Position numbers and translations under genes: made by a program
The notes under the pieces: generated by a model
Seen by the model: only the letters and a program-made list of their open reading frames with translations
The model's database searches: none
Told to the model about the DNA's origin: nothing
Assembly (NCBI RefSeq): GCF_003286085.1
Contig: NW_020825288.1
Location: 13,764,001-13,828,000, forward strand
Length of the DNA: 64,000 nt
Source: Drosophila persimilis
Lineage: Eukaryota > Arthropoda > Insecta > Diptera > Drosophilidae
Direction of reading: 5' to 3'
Shown here: positions 48,641 through 59,126 of the stretch, one piece after another
How positions within the stretch are numbered: position 1 is the stretch's first letter
Layout: each line of letters begins with the position of its first letter

Positions 48641-48649
48641 ACGGCTACT

Positions 48650-51600
48650 TTAAGACGTTGTCGTTATCGTTGTCGCGGCCGCGGCCGCCTTGAGGCGCTC
48701 CTTCTTCGATTTGCTTCGCTTGGCTGGCTGCGGCTGCGGTTGCGGTTTCTGCTGGACTGCCTTATCCTTTTCCTCCATAATGCGCTGGAAAAGCATCGCA
48801 CTGCTCTGCCCATCCAAGTCATGACTCCTCCTGCTGCTGCTGCTGCTGCTTCTGCTGATGGAGTCCCTGGCAAAGTTCTCGTTCAAACAATCCCAGCCGC
48901 GCTGGGACGCGGGCACGCTGAGCTTATCGAGCAGCCGCGTGGCCAGCTGAGGAATTATGGGCTGGAGCACAATGCCGCAGAGCCGCAGCGCATCCATTGT
49001 CATGGCGATTATGGTAGCCAGTCGTGGCTCGTTGGCGCCTTCGTTACCAGTCTTTAGCTCCCAGGGCCTGGCACTCTCAAAGAAATTGTTGGCCGCATGC
49101 AGAGCAGCCATAGTCGTGTCGGCCACCAAGTGGAAGTGATTGCACTCATAATGCGCCTCGCATCGCTCTGCAAAAGCGGACAGAATACGGAATACAGAAT
49201 ACAATATACAAAATGATGGCTTCACTTTGAGCTCTCAAGCTCTTTGGATGGCTTGGCCACACTCTCGAGTGCACTTGCTGCCTAGTGATTGGCCGGAAGA
49301 GCCCCAAGCAGATGCGGATGCAAATGCATATTATAAAGCATCTCGAGGCGGGCACACTTCAGCAGCAACTTCAGCTCGAGGATGGGGGCTGCTTAAATAT
49401 TAAAATGACAAGGAAGCTGTCTTGGTTTACCTGACAGCTGTAGCAGCGAGTCCCGCAGACGCTTGGCCGCATCCACGCTCCGGAGCAGATCCGCCAAGTG
49501 CTCGACATGCGGCTGGGGATAGACTTGGCGGGGATTCAGCGACTTGGCACAGGCACGTGATAACAGATTGCCCAGAGTGTCCGCCATCTCCGAGTTGAGG
49601 ATGCGCAGGGCCTTCACGTGGCTGTAGTCTGAAAGGAGAGCCAGAAGCCATGAGAAAATACTTGTCAGGAACTGCTTTCTGCTGTCGCTGAATGGATACC
49701 CAACGGAATCAGATCTCTTCGCATTATCACTGTTGTTGACCCAAAAGAAAAAGAAAACCCTACTCAAAGCGGAGCCCTGGTCGTATGAGTGATATTTTCA
49801 TCTTCCGTTTAACTTCCACACGAAATGCTTACAAATTCGCCCATTAGGGGGATTAGGACAGCGGAAACAGACAACCCACCAGAGAGACTCCGGTCAAAGA
49901 CTGCTGCCCTCGCTGTCCGCCGTGGAGATAAAATCCGAATAACTTAACAACAACATCAGCAGCCTGCTGGAAAAGACTTTCCCTTTTTGCTTATTTCCCG
50001 CTAAATCTGCTACAAAATGTTGCAGGTGGCTTTGTGGGTGAGAAGCTGAGCATGAAAGGGTGTAAGCTTCGCTAATAGTTGCAAAATCTTAGCTGGTTCT
50101 TGGTTCCGGGGAAACTGAGTTGAATGAAGGAGCGTGTAAAGGGATATGGCGAGTGTTTTGCTGGTATAACACGATGATGGTGCCCTAAGGGACGCTTTAT
50201 TTGCTCGTATTTAATCAAACAGCACCCGATATTGAATGTCCTGTGTTCTGAGTATTTGCAGTATTTTGCTTCAAGGGAATATGAAATTTATTACACATGG
50301 ATAACCCTTTTGCTTCAAGGATACTTGGCTAGAAAACCAAAAAGTAATAACCTTCTGCTTCAAGTATACTGGACTATGGAGAGATGCAACAGGGCAAATG
50401 GCAACCGAAAATCATTGAAATTCCTGCCAGGGCCATTCATCTGCGGCAAGTTAATTAAAATTTCTACCTATGAAAATGAAATTCCAAACCGAAAATGCGC
50501 CAACAATTTCGGATTTGATGATAGCTCCAGCCATCGATAAACGGGGCCACAAAATGCAGCTGCAGCTGCCTCTGTAGCCATTTGGTAATTAAAATTGCCT
50601 CGTACGGAGACAATAATCGGCTAATTGCTGCTGGCAAACAATTATGCCTGTTTCGAATTTCTGACAATTTTGATTGGCGGTTTTTCGATGAAATTAAAAC
50701 TTGCCCGTAACCGAAGCTTCCATAAACACAATTTATTTTTGGGGGATTTCATTAGGAGTTCTATGAACTTTCAATCCTCAGCTACTGTTTCAGACACGTC
50801 GCAATGGAGTTTTGTTTTCTCTGGGGTAAACAGAAACTGCCAAAACTGTTGCCTCCATCATTAATGCAATTGTTGCGCAACAAGGACCAAAATGGGGGAC
50901 ACAAAGAACAAAGTTTTACCACCTGAAGCAGGCAAAAGTCAGCTGAATTCGAGTGAATGGGCGTCGTCGGGTTGAGTTCCACCTGCATAGACGACTCGAA
51001 TGTAGACTGTAGTTTCTGGAATCAAATTCATGTCAAGGCAGCATGTACAGAGGGAGGATTAAGAGACGTATGTATGAGGCATAAGAATACCTCTGGTACG
51101 AAGAGATCGTTCAGGGTACTTTAAGATGATTTCTTAGTCTTTAAAAGATATTTTTCAAATACCTACCGATTGGAGAATACCTCTTTCATACGGAAACACT
51201 TCTGCATATGATTCTTATTTAAAATAGGATATCCTTTGCGTCTTTGGCACTCTCCGACAGGCACTGAACTCCTTTCAAAATGTATGTGTAGTCGTAGCCT
51301 TTCATTTTCAGTTAACTGAAGCGATTGGATGGCAGGGGCTAGCTTTTCATTTTGAATGCATTGAATTTTGATGCCTTGCCAGCCGTTTGGCTGCCGTTGG
51401 CTGTAAATCCATTGAAAATGGAAAAATGCATCAAAGTTTATTAGCAGCTGGCACCCCTCTAGCTCCACACTCCCTCGCATCTCAATCGAGTATTGCTTTC
51501 TAATGGAATTGTTCGGAAAAGGCTCCGCAACACGTGCTGTATATTGTATGTGGCATTTCCTGTCCGAGACCTCCCTCGGTGGCGCTTAAGTCCTGCCAAC

Positions 51601-54600
51601 TCTTAACTGCTTACGTGAGCAGCTACAAATTGCAAAAAAGCAAAAGTTCCTGGCATGTGCAACAAACTGGTAGGCGGTGGGGGAAACCGGGACACATGTA
51701 CAACACAACACTTGCAACAAAACTTCAAGCATCCTGCACATGGAACACGGTAGCACGGGAACACGTGACAGGGAAAGAGGCCCGACCGGCCACAGACAAA
51801 TGCTGCTGCACTTCCTAGTCCAAATATAAATAATACTTTTTTACGTGCCCCACGAGCTGCACTCTAGATGTTGCCGGCTGCCGGTTCTCGGTTGCCTCCT
51901 GGCTGCACCTTAAATAACCTGAATAACTTGTCGCTTTACCATTGCTGCTCCACTTTGTGCCATTTGCCCTGCAGAACTTTGACACAATTTTCACCGCTTT
52001 TCTTCCCTTATATATTTTTCCAGCAAACTTTGGCTTTAACTGGAGAGCAGGCGACAGGGCCGGCGGGAACAGGGGGTGGGGAATAAATGAGTGTGCCTGG
52101 CAACACTTTCCCATCAAATATTTAACCAGCCTTGCTGCAATCGGAGACAGCCAGTCGGAGGTGTCATGCAAATTTGCCGGTGAACACAGGTCGTACGAGT
52201 ATAGGCCATAGTATAGGTGCCAGGCACTAATTTCTTGTCGACACTCTAACAGAATTAGTTAAGGATTAGAGGTGGAGCAGAATAGAGGAATGGCTAAGAT
52301 GCTAAGATGAATGGCTCCTTGTACTGATGTTCCACACAAATGGAAGCGAAAAACGAAGAATACTTGCCCTCGAGGCTAGCAAAAACGGGTACAGGGAGAC
52401 CCATAATAATAATAGACTTCTGATAGATTCGAAGAATTCGTTTCGCGCTGTGACCAAACTTGCCCGACCTTCAGCTCCATTCAGTCCAAGAGGAGGCGCC
52501 GCAGGACTTCAAGGAACAGCATTCTCCAGCGACAAGCTTAAGTATTCAAATTTATAAATTGAGTAACGCCCCGAGGAAGCTGATTGCATCAGCGTACAGT
52601 TGCCTTTGCCAGAGGGCTGCCTCCTCCACTTATTTGCATTTCCTGTGAAACTTTTTTGCTATCTAGACAGATGACGCAGGTCCTTCAGCAGCTCTTTGGA
52701 CTTTGGTCCTGTACCCGCAGCTGTTGTTGCATCAGATTCTAAATGCAATTTCCATGCACGCTGCCCAAGTTCCGCCCGTTGTTGCTAATGAAAAGTTGAG
52801 CTGAGCGGTTAAGGATGTTGTCCAAACGCGTTATGAAATGCAATGCAGATGCAGCCGCACCGCACCTCTCCCCCCGAAAGCTAAAGGCCACAAATCGAAT
52901 TACGAGCAAACCTTCTGATTGGGAAACGCACCTAATGGACAGCCATCTGCTTGAATTAAACCAAAATGTACCTGTCACAAATCATTTATGGGCCCCAAAA
53001 ATATGCAAAATACGGGCCCGAAACTTTCGTAATTTAATCAAGCGGCCCGTCGCTGTCGCACTGCAGCAGTTCCTGGCAGCACACTGTCGTTTTTTTTTTG
53101 TATTTTAATTTGCAGGCCAAATGCAATAAAAATGCAATTAAATTAGCCGCAAAACAGCGGGCCATAAAACACACAAAAAAACAACAAAAATCATTAACAA
53201 GCGCAAATTGAATAAAGGAAAATGTGGAAATCTGCTGCCTGTCTGGGAAATTCACCGAAAAAGCAAAGCCAGCCAGCAATAATTGAAAATTAAGTTTAAA
53301 GACCTGGCAGACAGAAACCAGAGGGCGGGGCTATAGAAAGTTATGCAAATTGAAAGCCAAAAAAAGAAGTGAGAGAAGGGGAATCAATCAAAAAGCATCG
53401 AAATCAAGGTTGGCACCCCACAAATCAGTCTCTGGGCATCGAAGTGTGTTAATTGCTTTCGAAAGAGCTCTGAATGGAAGCCAGAACCCCGAACTGCTAT
53501 TCCCGGAACCTGATTGATGGCAGATCTAATCATATCCGTCAGACAATTGCCAGAGCCCCTACGAAACTGAGAGTCCTGCTTCTGGGGTGGGTTTCCGTTT
53601 CCTACTCCTATGTAAATCACTGATACGAGATTCCCGGGATACGAGAAACTTCCAAGGCAAATAAACAAAAGTCAGTTTTGGCAGCAGGTCCTGCCAGACC
53701 GAAAAACTTTTCCCTTTAGTTTGTGGGGAGTCGGGCATAAAATTGAAATGCAAATTAAAGCAAAGGTAACCGGAACGACGACAGATGGTCACTCACATAT
53801 GCATACACACGGGCGCAGGACACCTCAACCTCAAGACAACCCCAAACAGTTTTTGCTGATGATTTGATGGAAAAACTATTTGAATAACCGCAGGCCATAT
53901 CTCCCTCCCAAGGAACCACCCTTAGGGAGAGGTTTCTGAATGGCAAGCCGCAAAGTGAACAAGCCACAGACATCAAAAGGATTTCGCGGTTTGCTGTCGG
54001 GCTGAACTTAGTTGGTAGCTTGCTTGATAGCGTCACTCACTGCCATCGCTGTGGGCCACGCCCTCGCGCAGCAGAAAGTAGCGCAGGCCCTCCATGGTGT
54101 ACTGCTGGGCGGCCTGCACGGGATCCACCACGTTGTGCTTGCTCTTGGACATCTTCTGACCGTCGACCGTCCAGTGCGAGTGGACGTACAGCTGCTGTGG
54201 CGGCTGGAGGCCAGCGGCCAGGAGGAATGCGGGCCAATAAATGCCATGGAACTTAAGGATGTCCTTGCCAATCACCTGCTGGGCCGGCGGCCAGTGATCC
54301 AGAAACTGCAGTGGGAAAAAATCAATCGCAATCAGTTGATTATCACAACAGTCTTCAAGCTTGATCTTACCTCCTCATTGGGATATCCCAAGGAGCTAAG
54401 ATAGTTGACCAGCGCATCCAGCCATACGTATACCGTTTGCGAGGCATCACCCGGCACCGGTATGGCCCAGTGGACGCGGTTCGAGGGCCGCGACACGGAC
54501 ACATCCGGCAGCGGTTCGCTGAGCGTGTCCAACAGAATCTTCTCGAACTTGGCTGGTCGTATGCGCGCCTCCTGCTTGACCCAGTGCCGGACATCGTCCT

Positions 54601-55290
54601 GGAACTGCGACAGACGGAACATGTAGTTGGTCTCCTCCGTCCACTCCACGGGATGGCCCGACTCTAGGGAGTATCGCGTGCCACTGGCCTCGTCCAGACG
54701 CAGTTGAGAGTCGGTGAGGAATACCTCATCGGACACACAGTACCAGCCGCTGTAAGCAGCCGAGTAGATGTGTCCCCGGGAGTGCAGAGTGCGCTGTGAA
54801 TCAAAAATCGTCATTAAAATGTACCAGGAATCTCCAGTATCCCATATCCTACCCAGAACTGAGCCACAGCCTGCTTGTGTCGCTCCTCCGTGGTCCGTAT
54901 GAAGTCATCATTATGTATGTGCGCCGCCTGGAAGACCTCGCGGTAGCGAGATGATATCTCCTGGCAGTACTGATCGACAGGCACCTTGTGGTTGGCTGCC
55001 GCCTGCTGGATCTTGGTTCCATGTTCGTCTGTACCGGTGCACAGGCGGACATCAGCGGTAGGATACCGAAGCCTCTGATATCGACAGTGGGCATCGGCTA
55101 TCACCGCCGAGTACAGGTGGCCAATGTGTGGGGCTGAAACAGGGTCCATTTTTAGTGTTATCCAACTTTTTGGAGAAACGAAATCACAGAACTCACCCGC
55201 GTTTACATAGAAAATTGGAGTCGTCACATAGTGCGAGCTGCTGCAGCGTGCTCCCAAACATTTAAGTAGCTTGATTCTACGTATCAGCAT
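48650..55290 (-). CDS. MetRS-m: Mitochondrial methionyl-tRNA synthetase
   Basis: Charges mitochondrial tRNA-Met with methionine using ATP, in the mitochondrial matrix. 592 aa, six exons: 55290-55197, 55133-54853, 54793-54371, 54305-54041, 49628-49431, 49167-48650. The N-terminus ([19 protein letters not shown]) is basic and lacks acids, as expected of a mitochondrial presequence. The class I fold starts at [11 protein letters not shown], with the HIGH signature in [10 protein letters not shown], then [10 protein letters not shown]. The acceptor-binding and WLDAL-NYL region is in exon 3, and the KMSKS signature ([14 protein letters not shown]) in exon 4. Exons 5-6 give the anticodon-binding helices. 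The C-terminal tail is low-complexity ([19 protein letters not shown], then Ala/Thr). Intron 4 is 4.4 kb, the others 60 to 263 bp. A housekeeping-type promoter lies just upstream. Alternative starts upstream of MLIRR would add a hydrophobic stretch and are less likely. Confidence 0.95.
49629..54040 (-). other. MetRS-m intron 4
   Basis: A 4.4-kb intron between the KMSKS exon (donor GTGAGT at 54040) and the first anticodon-binding exon (acceptor TTTCAG ending 49629). No nested gene is supported on either strand. A TTGCTTCAAG word recurs three times between about 50264 and 50365. Confidence 0.85.
50260..50370. repeat. Three spaced copies of a TTTTGCTTCAAGG-like word
   Basis: Copies read TTTTGCTTCAAGGG, TTTTGCTTCAAGGATA and TTCTGCTTCAAGTATA, spaced about 45-60 bp, inside MetRS-m intron 4. 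This suggests old local duplication or clustered sites. Confidence 0.6.
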
Positions 55291-55348
55291 TGTCTTGTCA
55301 TTTCTTTTAACACATAAATCCAACAAAATTACGAAAAACAAAACAATA

Positions 55349-55379
55349 AACAGCTGTTGGGTAAACAGCAGTGTGACCG
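55349..55379 (-). promoter_or_regulatory. Housekeeping-type core promoter motifs of MetRS-m
   Basis: CGGTCACACTG at 55369-55379 on the minus strand fits the fly core-promoter motif 1 (yGGTCACACTr). AACAGCTGTT at 55349-55358 fits motif 5 (aWCAGCTGWT). Both lie 60-90 nt upstream of the ATG, with no TATA box, as in constitutively expressed fly genes. Confidence 0.7.
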
Positions 55380-55895
55380 CGGACCTTTCGATTAAATATA
55401 CCAAAACTACGTCACAAATTCCAAAATATACTGTAAATATACTGACGAATTATTTGAATTCAAGTTTTCATATTCCTCGTTTTTGATATTGCGTGCAATT
55501 TTACCAGCTATTTAGAATTCACAGCTCTGCCCACATCATTTTATTCAATTAATGAACCTATTTTCTACTTGACTGGCTTATTTTAGTACCTGCTTTTATT
55601 GGATTTTGTCTAAAACAATGTTTTAGCGTAAAAGATCAAACAAAAAAACGAAAGAGAATAGTCGTTTCTATTGCCCTATTGCGCTATATTTAAACATGTG
55701 GAAAAGTGCACCCAGCCACATGGAAAACTAATGTTATACGGATATATTATAAGTGGTGTATGTATATAATTTAAAAGTATGGAATGAGACTCATTGTTGC
55801 CTACCGGTTCAAAGAGAGCGAATAGACCCAGGTCTGCACTACATTTTCATTTAACAAAATTAGAAAATATATAAATTACGAAGCACACGTGATCC
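55380..55895. other. Spacer between MetRS-m and the first DUF745 gene
   Basis: AT-rich with no gene seen. A minus-strand AATAAA at 55595-55600 could end the DUF745 transcript about 340 nt past its stop. Confidence 0.7.
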
Positions 55896-55981
55896 TTACA
55901 TCTTGGCCTCTTCTCGAGCGTACTTTTTCGGCTGTTGCTACATCTTGGCCCCTCCTCGAACGTACTTTCTCGGCTGTTCCA
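55896..55981 (-). repeat. 42-bp tandem duplication of a C-terminus with its stop codon
   Basis: Two head-to-tail 42-bp units. On the minus strand the first encodes EQPRKYVRGGAKM then TAG (the gene's stop at 55940-55938). The second, in the same frame, encodes QQPKKYAREEAKM then TAA (55898-55896). Six bases differ between the units, one of them in the stop codon. Confidence 0.9.
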
Positions 55982-56780
55982 TAAGCCACTGGCGATAGGC
56001 GGCCATGCGTCGCATCCTCTGCGACGCTTTCTTTTTGGCCTCCACGGCGGCACAGGCCGCTTTGTAGGCCGCCTGCTTGGTCGCGTCAAAGTCCTTCTTG
56101 GCGTCCGCTATCTGCTTACCAAGATTCTGTACCCGGTTCTTGGCCGCCTCCAGCAGTTGGGTTTTCTCCGACAGCTCCGTCTGTGCGCCTTGGGACACGC
56201 CCTCGATATTTACCAGATTTGCGGTGGCGGCGGCGAGCAAACGCTTCAACGACTCCACCTGACTCTGCGACTCGGTGGCCATCGCCGCTGCGGCATTGGA
56301 GTTAGCCTGGGTGTTCTGCAGGGAGTTCGTAACATCATTGACGACTGCCTCCGCCTCGGCCATCTCCTGTTCCAATTGCTCGACCATCTGCTGCTTGCCC
56401 GCGAGTGCTGCTTCTGCTGCACGCGCCGACTGCGCCGCTTTCTCGGCCAGCTCTGTCTTCACCTGGGTGGCTGCTGCCTCGGCTGCCGACATTTGGGCAT
56501 CGCTAGCCGCCTTGGCATCTTGTGCGGCTTTCTGGGCGATGTTAGAGGCCTTGGACTTGGGATTGCCCTTGTCAAAGTTACCGCATTGTTTCGCTTTCGA
56601 GCTCACGCTCACGCCCCCGCACCCGCCCTCGCCACTGACCGAATCCATGTGCAGATTGGAGAACTGCCTGCCGTCCGATTCATCCAGCTGGGGCGAGTCG
56701 TCGTACAGGTAGATGGACTCCAATCCGGAGATTCCATACAGCAGGACAAGGAGGGTGATCCCTACTTTGTGGTAATGCAT
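55938..56780 (-). CDS. DUF745 secreted coiled-coil protein (copy 1)
   Basis: A 280-aa member of the insect DUF745 family of unknown function (assigned by recall of fly CG11693/CG11694-like proteins). The signal peptide is MHYHKVGITLLVLLYGISGLES. An acidic spacer and a short Gly/Cys patch (GEGGCGG) follow. Then comes a long Ala/Glu/Gln-rich coiled coil (about residues 75-255) with family landmarks KASNIAQKAAQ, ALAGKQQMVEQLE, EKTQLLEAAKNRV and KQAAYKAACAAVEAKKKA. The tail is basic (EQPRKYVRGGAKM). Single exon. The last 14 codons, stop included, are duplicated directly downstream (see repeat at 55896-55981). Same strand as copy 2, about 380 bp away. Confidence 0.88.
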   Translation of the reverse strand: MHYHKVGITLLVLLYGISGLESIYLYDDSPQLDESDGRQFSNLHMDSVSGEGGCGGVSVSSKAKQCGNFDKGNPKSKASNIAQKAAQDAKAASDAQMSAAEAAATQVKTELAEKAAQSARAAEAALAGKQQMVEQLEQEMAEAEAVVNDVTNSLQNTQANSNAAAAMATESQSQVESLKRLLAAATANLVNIEGVSQGAQTELSEKTQLLEAAKNRVQNLGKQIADAKKDFDATKQAAYKAACAAVEAKKKASQRMRRMAAYRQWLMEQPRKYVRGGAKM

Positions 56781-57122
56781 TATTCGATTCAGACCCGATG
56801 AAAGTCTCTCAGCTCGTTTGTAAACGTCTGAGGCATAGGCTTCTTTGATGCTGCTTCGAACCGATTTGTTTGTAACTACCTATCTGATGCTATTCAGACT
56901 TCTCTGTTAGGAATTGTTAGGGATATTTTCAGTTAAGAATTTGAATTTAAATCTGATTGCGATTTGCAATCTTTATCGGTTATCGGTGAACGGCGTAGTT
57001 TGCCGCCGCTACTCTATGGCGCTAGTGTGTTTGGCGCGAGTCTTGAAACTTAAATATTTTGCTCTGGCTTTGCCTGCTGATCTATGGACTTATCAGAGAT
57101 GTTTATTATAATACAAAATATA
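56781..57122. other. Spacer between DUF745 copies 1 and 2
   Basis: About 340 bp with no gene seen. It is the promoter region of copy 1, with no TATA box found; a CTCAGACG initiator-like word on the minus strand lies near 56825. Confidence 0.65.
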
Positions 57123-57128
57123 TTTATT
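57123..57128 (-). terminator. Poly(A) signal AATAAA of DUF745 copy 2
   Basis: Minus-strand AATAAA about 36 nt past the stop codon at 57164. Confidence 0.65.
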
Positions 57129-57163
57129 CAAACATAATAAACGCGAAATCCAACTCAAAGTCC

Positions 57164-58070
57164 CTAGGCTATCTTTGATTTTCCCCGAGCCTGTCGTTTT
57201 CGCTGCCTCTTTCGCAGCATCCGACGATTCCTCTGGGCCTTCCTCTTGGCCTCGACGGCGGCACAGGCTGCTTTGTAGGCTGCCTGCTTGGTCGAGTCAA
57301 AGTCCTTCCTGGCGTCCTGCAACTGTCTGGCGAGCACTGTTACCCGGTTCTTGGCCGCCTCCAGCAGCTGAGTTTTCTCCTCCATCTCCCTTTGCGCCCC
57401 ATTGGACACCGCCTCGATACTGTTGAGATTGGCAGATGCCGCCTCCAACATAGTCTTCAGGTCCGCCACCTGCTTCTGGGCTTCGACAGCAGCGGTATTC
57501 GCAACGGCCGCATTCGCATTGGTGCTCTGAAGCGAGTTCGTGACCTCATTGACGACTGCCTCCGCCTCCCGCTGCTCAACCTCTAATTGCTCCAAGATCT
57601 GCTGTTTGCCCGCAAGCGCTGCTTCCGCTGCCCGGGCCGACTGGACAGCCTTGTCGGCCAGCTCGGACTTGATCTTTAAGGAGGCCGCCTCTGCGGCAGA
57701 GCCCTGTGCCTCGTTGGCCGCCTTTGCCTCTTGTGCCGCCTTCTGGGCAATGTTGGATGCCTTGGACTTGGGATCGCCTTTGCCCAGCCCGCAGTCGCTC
57801 TTCGCAGGCGCCCCACCACCCTTACATGCTTCGCTGCCGACTCCTTTCTGCCCCCCTTCGTCCAGCCACACGAGATCGGGATAGCTTTCGGCCATCTGAC
57901 GCTTTCTGTGCACCTATCGGGAGGGGGCGAGGAGGAAGTCTGATTAATCAGTGGGCTCCTGATGTCCCGGAGGTTGCTCCTACCTTTCCGCGTGGCCTTC
58001 GGATGAAGCCCTCGGAGAAGCAGAAGGCGATCAGTATTACGAGCATGCAAATGATCTTTCGAAAGAGCAT
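57164..58070 (-). CDS. DUF745 secreted coiled-coil protein (copy 2), two exons
   Basis: A 278-aa DUF745 paralogue of copy 1. Exon 1 (58070-57984) encodes a signal peptide, MLFRKIICMLVILIAFCFSE, and ends RRPRGK. A 70-bp intron (GTAGGA to CGATAG) joins it in frame to exon 2 (57913-57164), which starts VHRKRQMAESYPD. The second exon alone would lack a secretion signal, so the two-exon model is preferred. A Gly/Cys patch (SEACKGGGAPAKSDCG) precedes the coiled coil, which keeps KASNIAQKAAQ, ALAGKQQILEQLE, EKTQLLEAAKNRV and KQAAYKAACAAVEAKRKA. The tail is very basic (RNRRMLRKRQRKRQ). Divergent with copy 3 across 113 bp. Function unknown. Confidence 0.87.
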
Positions 58071-58183
58071 CGTTTTAGTTTCGATTCTCGATCTGAGGAC
58101 TTTGGCAAAGACTGAATGGAAATTTGACAGAATTTGAAAGGTTTTGCCTTTGATCTGACAGCTGACTGACAGTTGGCAGTAGA
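58071..58183. promoter_or_regulatory. Shared divergent promoter of DUF745 copies 2 and 3
   Basis: Only 113 bp separate the two start codons, so both 5' UTRs and promoters must lie within it or overlap the genes. No TATA box is seen on either strand. CTGACAG-type words repeat at about 58157-58171. Confidence 0.7.
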
Positions 58184-59044
58184 ATGTGGAAAAAATGCTC
58201 GAGAATGCGAATAGAATTCCTAATAATCTGGATCATTGCACTCATCTTTTTGACAGCAGAAGCCACGGACTTTTCGCATTTCCGGAGACGCAGCAAGCGG
58301 CTCATGCCGTATGATGCTGGCGGAACGGATAGCTCGAGAAGCGGCGGGGATGGGTGCGATGGCGACAGCCCGCAGAGGGACAACCAGCCACGGGCCGAGC
58401 AGCAGCAGACACCAAAGACCCGCAAGCAGCTAAAAACCAACGCCAAGCAGCGGTCCTCGAGCATTGCCGTGCAAGCAGCCAAGGAGGCGAAGAAGGCCAA
58501 CGACGACATGGCCTCAGCCGTGAAGCTGGCCTCGGACAAGATCAAGCACGAGTACGCGGACAAGGCGATGTCTGCAGCGAAGGCTGCAGAGGCAGTCTTG
58601 GCTGGCAAAATCCAGATCGTGGAGCAGCTCGAGGCGGAGGTGCGCGAGGGCGAACTGGTGGTACAGGAAGAGTCCCAGGCGCTGATCGCGGCGGAGGCCA
58701 ACACCCAGCTGGCGATGAAGCAGTACCAGCAGGCGCAGACCGAGCTGAAGATGCTGTTAGACACGCTCAAGGTGACCAGGGAGAGCAAGGAGAGCGCCGA
58801 CCAGATGAACATGGTCTGGCAGCAGTCGCTGTCCGAGAAGACCGCCCTCCTGGACGCCGCCCACAACCGGGTGGGTGTCCTGCTCCGCCAGCTGAGGGAT
58901 GCCCGCGCCGACTATGGGAAGACCAAGAAGGAGGCCTATAAGGCCATCTGTGCCGCCAAGGAGGCCAAGCAGCGCATCGAACAGTCCGAAAGCGGCAGAT
59001 GCCGACGCCGACGCGCCTGGAGGCGGGAGGACAATCACGGTTGA
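58184..59044 (+). CDS. DUF745 secreted coiled-coil protein (copy 3)
   Basis: A 286-aa DUF745 protein and the only plus-strand gene supported here. The N-terminus MWKKCSRMRIEFLIIWIIALIFLTAEA is a signal peptide; a start at the internal MRIEF is also possible. A basic, polar spacer (HFRRRSKRLMPYD, then a Ser/Gly and Gln stretch) leads to the coiled coil (about residues 95-265) with SSIAVQAAKEAKKAN, VLAGKIQIVEQLE, EKTALLDAAHNRV and KKEAYKAICAAKEAKQR. It ends in a basic tail (RCRRRRAWRRE). It is more diverged from copies 1 and 2 than they are from each other, for example KASNIAQKAAQ is replaced. Single exon. Convergent with trx. Confidence 0.87.
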   Translation: MWKKCSRMRIEFLIIWIIALIFLTAEATDFSHFRRRSKRLMPYDAGGTDSSRSGGDGCDGDSPQRDNQPRAEQQQTPKTRKQLKTNAKQRSSSIAVQAAKEAKKANDDMASAVKLASDKIKHEYADKAMSAAKAAEAVLAGKIQIVEQLEAEVREGELVVQEESQALIAAEANTQLAMKQYQQAQTELKMLLDTLKVTRESKESADQMNMVWQQSLSEKTALLDAAHNRVGVLLRQLRDARADYGKTKKEAYKAICAAKEAKQRIEQSESGRCRRRRAWRREDNHG

Positions 59045-59081
59045 CACTCGTTTCTTTTTCTAACTTATATTTTCCATTGAG

Positions 59082-59087
59082 ATTAAA
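59082..59087 (+). terminator. Poly(A) signal ATTAAA of DUF745 copy 3
   Basis: ATTAAA about 38 nt past the stop codon at 59044, on the plus strand. Confidence 0.6.
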
Positions 59088-59126
59088 GAACGTTTACGTG
59101 TTTTGTGGTTGAATTTTAATCTGTAG

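Larger units (their letters stand above)
35223..48649. other. 13.4-kb region without a supported gene
   Basis: ORFs up to 189 codons occur (for example 37259-37798 and 39080-39649), but none has protein-like composition, flanking splice structure or family resemblance. It holds simple repeats, including a CAG/CGACAGCGG array at 42431-42510, and many ordinary AT-rich stretches. It could contain distal enhancers or a non-coding RNA, but nothing specific can be called. The last few tens of bases before 48650 carry the MetRS-m poly(A) signal. Confidence 0.7.

Noticed and set aside
55935-56801. 288-codon plus-strand ORF opposite DUF745 copy 1
   Set aside because: Antisense shadow of the coiled-coil repeats, with Leu/Cys/Gly-rich sequence and no family match.
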